Shown piece by piece: positions 30,386 through 41,162 of a stretch of DNA of 64,000 nucleotides (its first letter is position 1; the number at the start of each line of letters is the position of its first letter). The stretch is from an uncultured Gemmatimonadales bacterium (GTDB lineage Bacteria > Gemmatimonadota > Gemmatimonadetes > JACCXV01 > JAHWKZ01). The stretch covers positions 1 through 64,000 of the forward strand of contig CAMYLR010000006.1 of assembly GCA_947259315.1 (NCBI GenBank). The letters run 5' to 3'. The translations under genes were made by a program, and so were the position numbers. The notes below the pieces were generated by a model, which saw only the letters and a program-made list of their open reading frames with translations, did no database searches and was not told the origin of the DNA.

Positions 30386-31229
30386 GCCGGCACTCCCTGT
30401 CGTGACACCTCATGCAGTGCCAGGAGCGTCTCCATCAGCCCCGCGAACGACTCGAGCGGCCACTGAGATGCTGCGTCACACTTTGCCGATGAGGGATCGG
30501 GATGCGTCTCCAAGAACACGCCATCGACGCCGGCCCCAACCGCCGCCCGCGCCAACAGCGCCACGAACTCGCGCTCGCCGCCAGACTCACCTCCGGCGGC
30601 CGACGGCAGCTGCACCGAGTGTGTGGCGTCAAAAACCACCGGTGCCCCGATGGCGCGCATGCGACCCAGCGATCGCATATCGACCACCAAGTTATGGTAG
30701 CCAAACGTCGTCCCGCGCTCGGTCACGACAACCTGGCCGTTTCCAGCCGCGGTGACTTTCTCGACTGCCAGCCGCATATCGTCCGGCGCCAAAAACTGCC
30801 CTTTCTTGAGATTGACCACCCGGCCGGTCGCGGCAACCGCTCGGATCAAGAACGTCTGTCTCGATAGGAACGCGGGCACCTGAATCATGTCGGCGACTCG
30901 TGCCACCGGGTCGACCTCTTCGATCGAATGAACGTCGGTCAACACGGGTAACCCGGTTGTCTCCTTGACTTCGGCCAACAGCTCCAGACCCCCCGATAGA
31001 CCGGGGCCAACGTACGCCTCGGACGAAGATCGATTGGCCTTCAAATACGACGACTTGAAAACCAGCGGCAGATCGAGTCTGTCGGCGACTGACTTGAGCT
31101 CATGTGCGGTCTCGAGCGCCATCTCCCGGCTCTCCAGCACGTCGGGACCGGCCAGAACAAAGAGACTCCCATCACCAAGCGAGTGTGGTCCGCAGACGAC
31201 GGGCCGGCATGGCGTCAGGGGGGACGACA

Positions 31230-31230
<1 letters not shown>
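30382..31230 (-). CDS. kdsA: 3-deoxy-D-manno-octulosonate 8-phosphate synthase
   Basis: 282 aa from ATG at 31230, which overlaps the pyrG stop in a TGATG arrangement. The longer frame upstream is within pyrG and carries no family similarity. Condenses PEP with arabinose-5-P. Motifs: FVLAGPDVLESREMALETAHELK (usually AGPC/E), LPLVFKSSYLKANRSS, DVHSIEEVDPVARVADMIQVPAFLSRQTFLI, VNLKKGQFLAP, TERGTTFGYHNLVVDMRSL, VFDATHSVQLP, DGVFLETHPDPSSAKCD. The Asn of the metal-dependent form (kANRSS context) is consistent; class is not called. Confidence 0.95.
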
Positions 31231-32948
<1,718 letters not shown>

Positions 32949-33689
32949 CTAAGGCGAGATACGTTCCGCGTCGAGGCGCCTCAGCACGGCCTCGACGCGT
33001 TCCAAATCAGCCGGTGTATCCACGCTGACAGCCGCTGTTTCAACTTCCACGCACCGGATCACCAACCCCAGCTCGAGGGCTCGGAGCTGTTCGAGGTTGT
33101 GTCTCAATTCCGACCTCGACGGCGGCGCGGCGACGAAGCGATCGAAGGCGTCTCGCCGGTAGGCGTACAGACCCACGTGAACCCGAGACACCTCGCTGTC
33201 CGTTGTCGGCTCGCGCTGGAAGCCGAGCGCCCGGCCTTCCTCACCGATCACCGCCTTGACCAGATGCGGATCCTCGGTCTGCTCAGTGTCCCGGATCGGC
33301 CGCACGAGCGTCACGATATCGACCTGCGGATCGGCGTCAAGCGCTCGGACGGAAGCATCGATCGCAGCCGGCTCGAGGAGCGGCTCGTCGCCCTGCAGAT
33401 TAACGATGACGGTAGCCCTGCCGGCCACGGGATCCAGCTCGAGCAAATGCGCGATACGATCGCTGCCCGAAGCCGCCTCGCGCTCACTGATCACCGCCAC
33501 GGCTCCAGCCGTCTCGGCCGCCTGCGCGATGGCCGGGCTGTCGGTAATCACCCTGACCTCGTCTACGGTCGCCGCCCGATCGGCCAGTTCGACCACCCAC
33601 GCGATCATCGGTCGACCCGAGATCTCGGCCAAAGCCTTTCCAGGAAACCGCGTCGCCCCGTAGCGAGCTGGGATCGCGGCTAGAACCAT
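32949..33689 (-). CDS. kdsB: 3-deoxy-manno-octulosonate cytidylyltransferase
   Basis: 246 aa from ATG at 33689 (E. coli KdsB is 248 aa). The frame extends another 9 codons to a Met at 33716, deeper in the barrel gene. Activates KDO with CTP. Motifs: AAIPARYGATRFPGKALAEISGRPMIAWVVE, VNLQGDEPLLEPAAIDA, HVGLYAYRRDAFDRFVAAPPS. The start overlaps the end of the outer-membrane barrel gene by 10 nt. Completes the KDO set kdsA-B-C-D in this block. Confidence 0.94.
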   Translation of the reverse strand: MVLAAIPARYGATRFPGKALAEISGRPMIAWVVELADRAATVDEVRVITDSPAIAQAAETAGAVAVISEREAASGSDRIAHLLELDPVAGRATVIVNLQGDEPLLEPAAIDASVRALDADPQVDIVTLVRPIRDTEQTEDPHLVKAVIGEEGRALGFQREPTTDSEVSRVHVGLYAYRRDAFDRFVAAPPSRSELRHNLEQLRALELGLVIRCVEVETAAVSVDTPADLERVEAVLRRLDAERISP

Positions 33690-35188
33690 GGCGAGATCAC
33701 GCCGTAAAACTTCCATTCCTCCGAGTCGGCACCGTAGGCCACAAATGCTCCCAGATACCTGACGGGTCCGTGAAAGGCGACCCCCCCGCCAACCCCGACA
33801 TTGGAGCTAAAGGACTCGCCGCGAAACCAAGCATCGCCGATATCGAACAGGCCAACCGCGTAGAAGTTCTGAAAGCGCTCTATCGGACTCGGCAGAGCCT
33901 GGTGGTAACGAACATTCGCGATAAGCATCCGATCGCCCGTCAAGCGCTCGGAGAGCGACGAGGTGCCGACCACGGTTCGGCGGCCGCCAAGCCGATAGAG
34001 GAACTGCGGATCCAGGCTGTCACCTCCACCCAACCGCCCTCCGCCGACCACGCGCATCGCCGCGAACGACCCGCCCCGAGTTGGCAGGTAACCACGCGCC
34101 TCGGCCTGAGCCCAATCGAACTCGAAATCGCCGCCAAATCCCCAGTGATCGTACTGCAGGTCTGCGTATACGCCGCGCGTTGCGAACCGAGACGAGTTGC
34201 GGGCGTCAAACGTCACCCGAGCGCCCAGCGCGCGGCCCTCTCCGGGGGTGATCGGCAGGTTGACGCGCCAATCTTCGTCACCACCAAAGAAGGCAAACGG
34301 GTCTTCTGTCTCAAGGCTGTCGAATTCGTCATCGACCCAGTGGAACCGTAAACGCACCTGGGGAACGGGCAACATCGATACCCAAGCTTCATACCCCTCG
34401 CGTTCGAAATACAATCGGTCGTCGTCAGCGAAAAAGAGCGACCGAAGAGAGTTGCCAAAATCTGACCGGTGCCAACGCTGACTGGTATCGATACGCGAGT
34501 AGGTGCGCACACCGATCTCCCCACCGCCATCACTGAACTCGCGAGCGAGCTCGACGTCCCAGCCGACATCGCCACGGGCAGTTCGAAACACGGGCCCACC
34601 GGCGAGCCTCGTGCGCGGCCATTCAGGCCGCTGTCGGAGCCCGACCGCTATGCTAAACGCCAACCCGTTGACACCCGTGTAGTGATACGGCACAAAACCA
34701 AAGAGACCTTTGGGCTCGATCGGGAAAGGCCGCTCGGGCTTGACATAGGCGATCCGAATAGCGCCATCGACCTCGGTGACGACTTCTAGCGGGGCGTCCC
34801 GCACCCACTCCTCGCCGTCCCTCACCGTGGCCAGTGTGGACCCGTAGAGCGCTCCGCCGAACACCGTCAGCCGACCTTCAACCATCGCTCCCGGTCGGAC
34901 GTACACCTGGCTATCGATCGCTGTCACGTCACCGGTCACTCGACCCTCGAAGATCACGGTGCCGCCGACTTGGACGAGTGCCCCCTCGCGTGTCAGACCT
35001 CGCGGTACAAAGACGCTATCGGCGATCGAGACAGGATCGACGGCGGCCAGCGCACTGTCGATGCGTGCACGGACGGCGCTCGGAATCTCGGGATCAACCG
35101 TGATGACCGGCTGCTGGGCCAACGCGTCAGAGGCGGTCGCCGCCAGCCAGAGCCCGGCGGCCAAGAGGGTGCGTGGCCCAAGTCTCAC
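33680..35188 (-). CDS. Outer-membrane beta-barrel protein with bactofilin-like N-domain
   Basis: 502 aa from GTG at 35188 (overlaps Xer stop GTGA). Signal peptide to about 24 (ATASDALAQQ). Residues about 70-125 look like a short right-handed helix of bactofilin-like repeats (VQVGGTVIFEGRVTGDVTAIDSQVYVRPGAMVEGRLTVFGGALYG). From about 170 the sequence has alternating hydrophobic/aromatic strands (GLAFSIAVGLRQRPEWP, LYFEREGYEAWVSML, RVTFDARNSSRFATRGVYADLQYDHWG) and ends RYLGAFVAYGADSEEWKFYGVISPWF, a BamA/Omp85-like barrel C-terminus with final Phe. Homology to the C-terminal barrel of Omp85-type surface antigens is likely; no POTRA seen. Function unknown; sits next to kdsB. Confidence 0.75.
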   Translation of the reverse strand: MRLGPRTLLAAGLWLAATASDALAQQPVITVDPEIPSAVRARIDSALAAVDPVSIADSVFVPRGLTREGALVQVGGTVIFEGRVTGDVTAIDSQVYVRPGAMVEGRLTVFGGALYGSTLATVRDGEEWVRDAPLEVVTEVDGAIRIAYVKPERPFPIEPKGLFGFVPYHYTGVNGLAFSIAVGLRQRPEWPRTRLAGGPVFRTARGDVGWDVELAREFSDGGGEIGVRTYSRIDTSQRWHRSDFGNSLRSLFFADDDRLYFEREGYEAWVSMLPVPQVRLRFHWVDDEFDSLETEDPFAFFGGDEDWRVNLPITPGEGRALGARVTFDARNSSRFATRGVYADLQYDHWGFGGDFEFDWAQAEARGYLPTRGGSFAAMRVVGGGRLGGGDSLDPQFLYRLGGRRTVVGTSSLSERLTGDRMLIANVRYHQALPSPIERFQNFYAVGLFDIGDAWFRGESFSSNVGVGGGVAFHGPVRYLGAFVAYGADSEEWKFYGVISPWF

Positions 35189-36120
35189 GCCCGAGGGTGA
35201 TACCGGCGGTGCTCGGCCCTCAGATATGGAGGATCGATATGCGTGTAGATCTGGGTGGTCGTTATATCAGCGTGACCAGGCATCTCCTGAACCGCCCTCA
35301 AGTCGGCGCCGCGATCGAGCAAATGGGTGGCAAAGGTATGGCGAAACGTGTGCGGCGTGACACTCTTGTCGATCCCAGCCCGTCGAACGTAACGCCGTAC
35401 GATCTTCCACGCGCCCATCCGCGACAACGGACGACCGCGGAAGTTCAGGAACAGCACGCCCTGGGTTTCTGCTCCCTTCAGTGAAACTCGTTCTTCTTCG
35501 ATGTATCGAGTCAGCGCCTCGATCGCACGACTCCCGATCGGCACGACACGCACTTTCTCGCCCTTGGGACCAGCCACCTCGACGCCGACGCTGGTGTCAT
35601 GGTGCCGCACGCGGCGTCGAACGGGGACCAGCCGAACCGTGCGCTCGTTCCAGTCGCATTCCTCGAGTTGGACGGCGATCAACTCCGAAATCCGGACGCC
35701 GGTTCCGTAAAGAAACTCGAGTATCGCCCGGTCGCGTAGCGGGAAGGGTTCATCACCACCCACAGCATCGATGATCTGTTCGACCTCCTCTAGGGTCAAC
35801 ACGGTGGGCAGCCGCCGGCCTCGTCGGGGCGCATCGATCGCCTCCGTCGGATCGGTTGCCAAGCCCCCCTCGCCAGCTACGAAGGCATAGAACCCGCGCA
35901 ACGCCGTCAACGTGCGCGAAACCGTAGAGGCCTTCATGTGTTGCCGATCGAGCTCGCTCAGGTAGGCTCGCACGGTGTCCCGCTCTTCCGGGTTTCTGCC
36001 GCTCTCGGACGCGAACGACTGATAGCGCTCGATGTCAGCTCTATAGGCGTCGATGGTTCGCTTCGCCAGGCCCTTCTCCAGCAACAGATACTCCGTGTAT
36101 CGCTCGAGAGCGCGCTTCAT
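35185..36120 (-). CDS. Tyrosine recombinase of XerC/XerD type
   Basis: 311 aa from ATG at 36120. N-terminal SAM-like core-binding domain (YTEYLLLEKGLAKRTIDAYRADIERYQSF); catalytic domain has Arg in YGTGVRISELI, Lys in the beta-hairpin, HxxR as TPHTFRHTFATHLLDRGADLRAVQEMPGHADITTTQIYTH with His and Tyr nucleophile present. Two deviations: the usual L-L-G-H reads MPGH, and a longer insertion (RVRHHDTSVGVEVAGPKGEKVR) in the hairpin. Resolves chromosome dimers with a partner in the Xer family. No second xer or dif site was found in the window. Whether it is XerC or XerD cannot be decided. Confidence 0.88.
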   Translation of the reverse strand: MKRALERYTEYLLLEKGLAKRTIDAYRADIERYQSFASESGRNPEERDTVRAYLSELDRQHMKASTVSRTLTALRGFYAFVAGEGGLATDPTEAIDAPRRGRRLPTVLTLEEVEQIIDAVGGDEPFPLRDRAILEFLYGTGVRISELIAVQLEECDWNERTVRLVPVRRRVRHHDTSVGVEVAGPKGEKVRVVPIGSRAIEALTRYIEEERVSLKGAETQGVLFLNFRGRPLSRMGAWKIVRRYVRRAGIDKSVTPHTFRHTFATHLLDRGADLRAVQEMPGHADITTTQIYTHIDPPYLRAEHRRYHPRA

Positions 36121-36121
36121 A

Positions 36122-36748
36122 TCATAGGAACGGGTTTGTTTCCCGTTCGTGACCGATCGTCGTCGGGCCCATGTGCCCCGAGTAGACATCGGTCTCGTCC
36201 GGAAGCACGAGCAGTTTCTTCTTGATGCCATCGATCAACAAGTCGTAAGAGCCGCCCGGAAAGTCAGTCCGACCAATCGAACCCGCGAACAGCGCGTCCC
36301 CCGTGAACACGACCCCATCGTCGACAAAGTGATAGCACACGCTCCCCGGCGCATGACCCGGCGTGTGGTAGATCTGAATTTTGCGACCGAGGAGGTTGAG
36401 CTCATCGGCTTCTGTTACAGCGAGGGTCTCGACCGGTGCCGTGATCGGGATGCCAGCGAACGCCGAGAGGTTCTCCTCGGCGTTCATCAACATCGGTCGC
36501 GCGTCCGGATGCAAATAGACCGGAGCACCCGTCGCCGCCACAATCTCCGGTAGCGCCGCGATGTGATCGGCGTGGGCGTGGGTTTGCAGAATCGCCGTTA
36601 GCTCGAGGTCGTGTTCTTCGAGTTCCCGTAAGAGGCGAGGCGCCTCGGCACCGGCGTCGACCAGCAGGGCCTCGCCTGGCGCCGTATCCCATACCAGATA
36701 GGCGTTGGACTGGAACGGTCCAACCGCATACTGCCGAACGATCAACAT
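36122..36748 (-). CDS. Metallo-beta-lactamase fold hydrolase (glyoxalase II-like)
   Basis: 208 aa from ATG at 36748, overlapping the queG stop by 7 nt. Metal site THAHADHIAALPEIV (HxHxDH), second His in HTPGHAPGSVCYHFVDDGVVFTGDALFAGSIGRTDFPGGS, with Asp and a final His (YSGHMGPTTIGHERETNPF). These fit glyoxalase II and related thioesterase/ persulfide-dioxygenase-like small proteins; GloB of E. coli is longer, with a C-terminal domain absent here. Substrate not assigned. Confidence 0.88.
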   Translation of the reverse strand: MLIVRQYAVGPFQSNAYLVWDTAPGEALLVDAGAEAPRLLRELEEHDLELTAILQTHAHADHIAALPEIVAATGAPVYLHPDARPMLMNAEENLSAFAGIPITAPVETLAVTEADELNLLGRKIQIYHTPGHAPGSVCYHFVDDGVVFTGDALFAGSIGRTDFPGGSYDLLIDGIKKKLLVLPDETDVYSGHMGPTTIGHERETNPFL

Positions 36749-37785
36749 GCTCGATCGGCTTCGGCGTGACGGCGACGTTCGAGCGCTCGCGTCGCAGCGC
36801 CCGCCACGACCGGATCTCCGTCGACCGTGACCAGCTCCAGCGCCGAGACCGAACCGAGCCCGGTGTTTCCAGCGACGATCGCGGCGTTGCGCGTCAAGCC
36901 GCGGCGCCGAGCACGCTCGATGGCAGAATCCCCAAAACGGGCGACAAAATCGTCGTCGGTCATGCCGACCACACCATCCAAATCGGTCGGCCACGCTTGA
37001 TGGCGAGGCTCGAACCTCGGCTCACCGGAGGTTGGGGCATCGTGATTCCAGGGACACACGTCCTGGCATACATCACAACCGAAGAGCCAGTTTCCAATTC
37101 CCTCTTCTTCCTCCACAGACAGCTCATCCCGGTGCTCGATCGTCTGGTACGCGATGCAGCGCGTCGAATCCAACACGTACGGTTCCGCGAGCGCACCGGT
37201 CGGACAAGCTTCAAGGCAACGCGTGCAGGTGCCGCAATGATCGACTCCGATCGGGTCAGGTACGAGCTCGGCCGCCACCAGCAGCTCGCCGAGGAACAAG
37301 AACGATCCCAGGTTGACATTGATCAGGTTGGTATTCTTGCCGCGCCAGCCCAAACCCGCGCGCTCGGCCCAGTACTTGTCCATGACGGGCGCCGAGTCCG
37401 TAAAAGCTCGGCCGTCGAACCTCGCATCGAGTGCTTTCCCATGCGCCAGGAGTGCGTGCAGCTTGTCCTTGAGAACCCGATGGTAGTCCTCGCCCCACGC
37501 GTAGGTGGCGACCGCTACGCCATCCGGTTGCGGACCGTGGCCCGCCTGCCGATAAAGCAGGCCGACACAAACGATCGAGCGGCACCCGGGGACCAGCTGA
37601 CGCGGGTCAACCCGTTTCTCGAAGTGATTGGCCATCCAGGTCATGGTCGCGTGATGACCCCGATGCAGCCACTCGGCAAGAAGCGAGGCGTCCTTTACGC
37701 GGTCGGCCGCCGCGACACCCACGACATCGAAACCGAGCTCCAGCGCGTGGGACTTAACCGCCGCGGTCAACGCTTCAGGTGTCAC
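36742..37785 (-). CDS. queG: Epoxyqueuosine reductase
   Basis: 347 aa. Last step of tRNA queuosine synthesis: reduces epoxyqueuosine using cobalamin and two 4Fe-4S clusters. Seen: MTWMANHFEKRVDPRQLVPGCRSIVCVGLLYRQ, DSAPVMDKYWAERAGLGWRGKN, first cluster DHCGTCTRCLEACPTGAL, second FGCDVCQDVCPWN. C-terminal HEAT-like region ends in RRRHAEADRAC. Its B12 dependence fits the presence of a B12 uptake operon in the same window. queE lies at 57.2 kb; other queuosine genes are not seen. It overlaps uvrC by 4 nt. Confidence 0.95.
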   Translation of the reverse strand: MTPEALTAAVKSHALELGFDVVGVAAADRVKDASLLAEWLHRGHHATMTWMANHFEKRVDPRQLVPGCRSIVCVGLLYRQAGHGPQPDGVAVATYAWGEDYHRVLKDKLHALLAHGKALDARFDGRAFTDSAPVMDKYWAERAGLGWRGKNTNLINVNLGSFLFLGELLVAAELVPDPIGVDHCGTCTRCLEACPTGALAEPYVLDSTRCIAYQTIEHRDELSVEEEEGIGNWLFGCDVCQDVCPWNHDAPTSGEPRFEPRHQAWPTDLDGVVGMTDDDFVARFGDSAIERARRRGLTRNAAIVAGNTGLGSVSALELVTVDGDPVVAGAATRALERRRHAEADRAC

Positions 37786-39599
37786 TCGAGCGCCGCTTTC
37801 ACGCGCTCAGCGAGGGCGACCGAAAACCCGGGGATCTTCGCGATCTCGTCGGCCGGTACGTGGCGCAGTTGATCGACCGACTGAAAATGGTGCAACAACG
37901 CGGCTCGCCGCTTGGGGCCGATTCCTGGGACTTCATCCAGCTCGCTCCCGATCAGGCGCTGACTGTGAAGCTTGCGGTGGTACGAAACGGCGAAGCGGTG
38001 CGCCTCGTTTCGAATATGCTGCATCGTCTGCAGGCCTCGTGATCGGCGTGGCAACCACACCGGCTCTTTACGTTCGGGCAGGTAGATCTCCTCTTCGCGC
38101 TTAGCCAAACCGGCCACGTCGAGATCCGGCAGTGCGCCGAGCTCCTCCAATACCGCGCGAGCTGCATTGAGCTGCCCTTTCCCCCCATCGATCAACAGTA
38201 GATCGGGTAACGGCTCATCGTGATCCAGGAGGCCGCGGAAGTATCGCTCGACCACCTCCGCCATCATCGCAAAATCGTCCTGTCCCTCGGCATACTTCAC
38301 CCGGAAGCGGCGATAGCCAGCTTTTCGCGGCGCCCCATTGAAAAACGTCACCACCGAGCCGACGCTGTCTTCGCCGTGAATCGTCGAGATGTCCACGCAG
38401 GCGATGCGGCGTGGCGCTCGTGCCAACCCCAGGCTTTCCTTCAACTCCACCACCGCCTCTGATGCGCGCTCGGTTTCGTTTTGCTCTCTCAGCCGGCGCT
38501 CCTCGAGCTGATAGCGGGCGTTGCGCACCGCCAGCTTGACCTGCTTCGCCTTCTCGCCGCGTTGCGGCACGTGAATCTCGACCGCGTGGCCAGCCTGTTG
38601 GCGGATCGCGGCCTCGACCAGCGGTCGGTCATCGAATTCGAACGGCGCCAAAACCTCACGCGGAAAACGATCGGCTCTCAGATAGTATCGGGTAAGAAAC
38701 AGAGACAGCGCCTCGCCGTCACTAGCGCCGGCCACGTTGCCGAGTACATGGTGCTCCTTCCCCATGACCCTGCCATCGCGGACCCGTAGGATCACGCCGC
38801 AGGCTTCATTCTGATCACGCGCCAGGCCAACGATGTCGCGGTCATCACCCGACAGACCCGCTACGCGCTGACGCTCGCTGATTTCCTGTAAAGCGTCGAG
38901 CTGGCGCCGGTACCCGGCCGCACGTTCGAACTGCAATCGCTCAGCGGCTTTCAACATGCGTGTTTCCAATCGGCTGGCGGCAGCACGCGTATCGCCTTCA
39001 AGAAACACGACCACGTCATCGATCATCGACCGATATTCTCCCATGGACACGTACTCGACGCATGGTGCGTCGCAACGATCGATGTGGTAGTCCAGGCAGG
39101 GTCTGGACGGCCGTTCGCGAAGCAGGTCGTAGCGACAAGAGCGCACCGGAAAGAGCTCCTTCACAAACGCCAGGTTGCGTCTCAGCAGCTTCACGTGCGC
39201 GTAAGGCCCGAAGTACCTACCGCCGTCATCGACAACACGGCGCGTGACGAACACTCGAGGGAAGTCCTCCTGTAGCGTAACCTTGATGTACGGATACGAC
39301 TTGTCGTCCCGCAGTAGGATGTTGAAGCGCGGGTTGTGCTGCTTTATCAGATTCGATTCGAGAAGCAGCGCCTCGACGTCGCTGTCGGTGACCAGGTAAT
39401 CGATGTCCGTGGCGTAGCCCATTAGCACACGCGTCTTGTCGGGCAGCGCTTCGGGGGCCTGCAAGTACGATCGGACGCGGCCACGCAGATCGGCCGCCTT
39501 GCCGACGTAAAGAACCGCTCCCGCCTCATCCTTGAACAGGTACACCCCGGGCTTGCGTGGCAACCGGGCGACTTTCTCGCTCAACTGACTCATAACCAT
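37782..39599 (-). CDS. uvrC: Excinuclease ABC subunit C
   Basis: 605 aa. Makes both incisions in nucleotide excision repair with UvrAB. GIY-YIG nuclease domain PGVYLFKDEAGAVLYVGKAADLRGRVRSYLQ at the N-terminus; UVR helix (about 205) with AERLQFERAAGYRRQLDALQ; RNase H-like second nuclease domain with ACVDISTIHGEDSVGSVVTFFNGAPRKAGYRRFRVK and LLIDGGKGQLNAA; C-terminal tandem HhH LIGSELDEVPGIGPKRRAALLHHFQSVDQL...AEIAKIPGF. Full length. A 70-nt gap separates it from the channel gene. No SOS box recognised. Confidence 0.96.
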   Translation of the reverse strand: MVMSQLSEKVARLPRKPGVYLFKDEAGAVLYVGKAADLRGRVRSYLQAPEALPDKTRVLMGYATDIDYLVTDSDVEALLLESNLIKQHNPRFNILLRDDKSYPYIKVTLQEDFPRVFVTRRVVDDGGRYFGPYAHVKLLRRNLAFVKELFPVRSCRYDLLRERPSRPCLDYHIDRCDAPCVEYVSMGEYRSMIDDVVVFLEGDTRAAASRLETRMLKAAERLQFERAAGYRRQLDALQEISERQRVAGLSGDDRDIVGLARDQNEACGVILRVRDGRVMGKEHHVLGNVAGASDGEALSLFLTRYYLRADRFPREVLAPFEFDDRPLVEAAIRQQAGHAVEIHVPQRGEKAKQVKLAVRNARYQLEERRLREQNETERASEAVVELKESLGLARAPRRIACVDISTIHGEDSVGSVVTFFNGAPRKAGYRRFRVKYAEGQDDFAMMAEVVERYFRGLLDHDEPLPDLLLIDGGKGQLNAARAVLEELGALPDLDVAGLAKREEEIYLPERKEPVWLPRRSRGLQTMQHIRNEAHRFAVSYHRKLHSQRLIGSELDEVPGIGPKRRAALLHHFQSVDQLRHVPADEIAKIPGFSVALAERVKAALE

Positions 39600-39669
39600 G
39601 AAAGCTACGTTGGTCGCAGCTCACCGACTTTCGCACCCTCGACACTTCTCGAGACCAACAAGAAAACGG

Positions 39670-41160
39670 CTAAGCCTTCTGAAGGACCGGCCCCTCTGCT
39701 AGGTAGATCAGCTGTGAGTCGCGACCGATCTCAGTCGTATCGGCGGGGTTGACGACATGATCGCCGGTTTCTCGATTTCTGAGGCCGATCACCAGCGCAC
39801 CGGAGGATCGCTTGACGTACTGCACGACGTCGCCAAACGATGCTGGAACCTCAACATCAGTGGGTAGCGGAGCGACGAAGATGCTGTGGGCGCCAATCGT
39901 CGCGACCTGACTCATGATCGACGCCGTCCCGGGCATCGACACGGCATGCGACAGGAGCGAGAAACCCAACCGGGTCGTCTCGATCACCTCGTTGGCACCC
40001 GCCGACATGGCGTGGCCGACGTTTTCGCTGTCGAGGATTTCGGCTGCGACGTACAGCGGCTCACGCCGTGGATGAGACTCGTGACGGGCGAGCAAGTAGG
40101 AACGAATCGTAAACGCCGTCAGAATCGTTGCCGCATCCGCCTGTTGCGGTAGCACGTTTCGCCGAGCCACCAACACGGCTGCTCGAGCGTGCGTCAGACG
40201 CACCTTGTCGAGCTCGCTCTCTTTCGTCGGGTCACCGCTCACCCACAGAAAATCGGGTGGCAGGTCTTCGGGCCTCGCGTCTTCGCCAAACACAACCAGC
40301 GTGGTCTGCGAGGGGTTGAACTCCTGCCGCAGCGCGTCCAGCAAGACCCGCGCGCCAGCATCGTAGCCGCAGATGACGATATGACCCGTGTAATCACTCA
40401 CTCGAAACTGCTCCTTCCGAATCCTCAATACGACGCTCAGCAAGGTGTTACCAACGATCCCGGCAAACAAGGCCAGGTTGAACAACCCAGCGATCATCAA
40501 CACACCCCCGATCATCCGGCCCAACGTGGTGATGGGGGTGATATCACCAAACCCGACGGTGGTAACAGTCACCAGCGCCCACCATATGCCGTCGCCGAGG
40601 GAGTCGACCGTCGGGTTCACATCGCGCTCGACGAGCGCCAGCGTCGAACCACCGAGCACGACCGTAACCGCGAGCACGCTTAACGCAAAGCCGAACAACA
40701 GGGAGTTCTCTCGGTACACCCGCCCGAGACCGCCAAATGGCCGGCTGTAGCGGAAAAGCTCCGCTGTTCGGATCAGCCGTAAGAGTCGCAGAACGCGCAA
40801 CCCACGCAGCGCGGGCACCAGCGCCGCCACGGTGACGATATCGATGATGATCAACGGTCTCAGACAGAAGCGAAGGCGCCCCAGCACGTGTGTCGTCAGT
40901 CGAGCCATCAAGCGACGATCGAAAAGTCTCAGCTCTAGTGGCTGGAACGAGCCGACCCTGAGAACCAGCTCGATCGCGAACAACGCCAGAATGGCGCGGT
41001 CGAGTCGGGCCAACCAAGTGGGGCGCGGCCGCCCGGCATCGGCGAACAACTCGGTCGCAAGCGTGATCACAGATAGAACGATCAGACCCCAGACGATCGT
41101 CTGGACGACGCGATAGATGCGGGTCTCGGGTTCGTGGAACGCGGTGTGAATGAGCCCCAT
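39670..41160 (-). CDS. Voltage-gated-type K+ channel with RCK/TrkA-N domain
   Basis: 496 aa from ATG at 41160 (extra upstream frame lies in murJ). Six transmembrane helices; the fourth is Arg-rich (LRGLRVLRLLRLIRTAELF), as in a voltage sensor. Pore: WWALVTVTTVGFGDITPITTLGR with selectivity filter TVGFGD. The cytosolic part is an RCK module (TrkA-N) with the Rossmann HIVICGYDAGARVLLDAL and a following TrkA-C-type region. Likely a K+ channel gated by voltage and ligand. It follows murJ by 2 nt; a functional link is not evident. Confidence 0.9.
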   Translation of the reverse strand: MGLIHTAFHEPETRIYRVVQTIVWGLIVLSVITLATELFADAGRPRPTWLARLDRAILALFAIELVLRVGSFQPLELRLFDRRLMARLTTHVLGRLRFCLRPLIIIDIVTVAALVPALRGLRVLRLLRLIRTAELFRYSRPFGGLGRVYRENSLLFGFALSVLAVTVVLGGSTLALVERDVNPTVDSLGDGIWWALVTVTTVGFGDITPITTLGRMIGGVLMIAGLFNLALFAGIVGNTLLSVVLRIRKEQFRVSDYTGHIVICGYDAGARVLLDALRQEFNPSQTTLVVFGEDARPEDLPPDFLWVSGDPTKESELDKVRLTHARAAVLVARRNVLPQQADAATILTAFTIRSYLLARHESHPRREPLYVAAEILDSENVGHAMSAGANEVIETTRLGFSLLSHAVSMPGTASIMSQVATIGAHSIFVAPLPTDVEVPASFGDVVQYVKRSSGALVIGLRNRETGDHVVNPADTTEIGRDSQLIYLAEGPVLQKA

Positions 41161-41162
41161 CC

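Noticed and set aside
36766-37872. Plus-strand open frame of 368 codons
   Set aside because: Antisense to queG, whose iron-sulphur motifs are intact.
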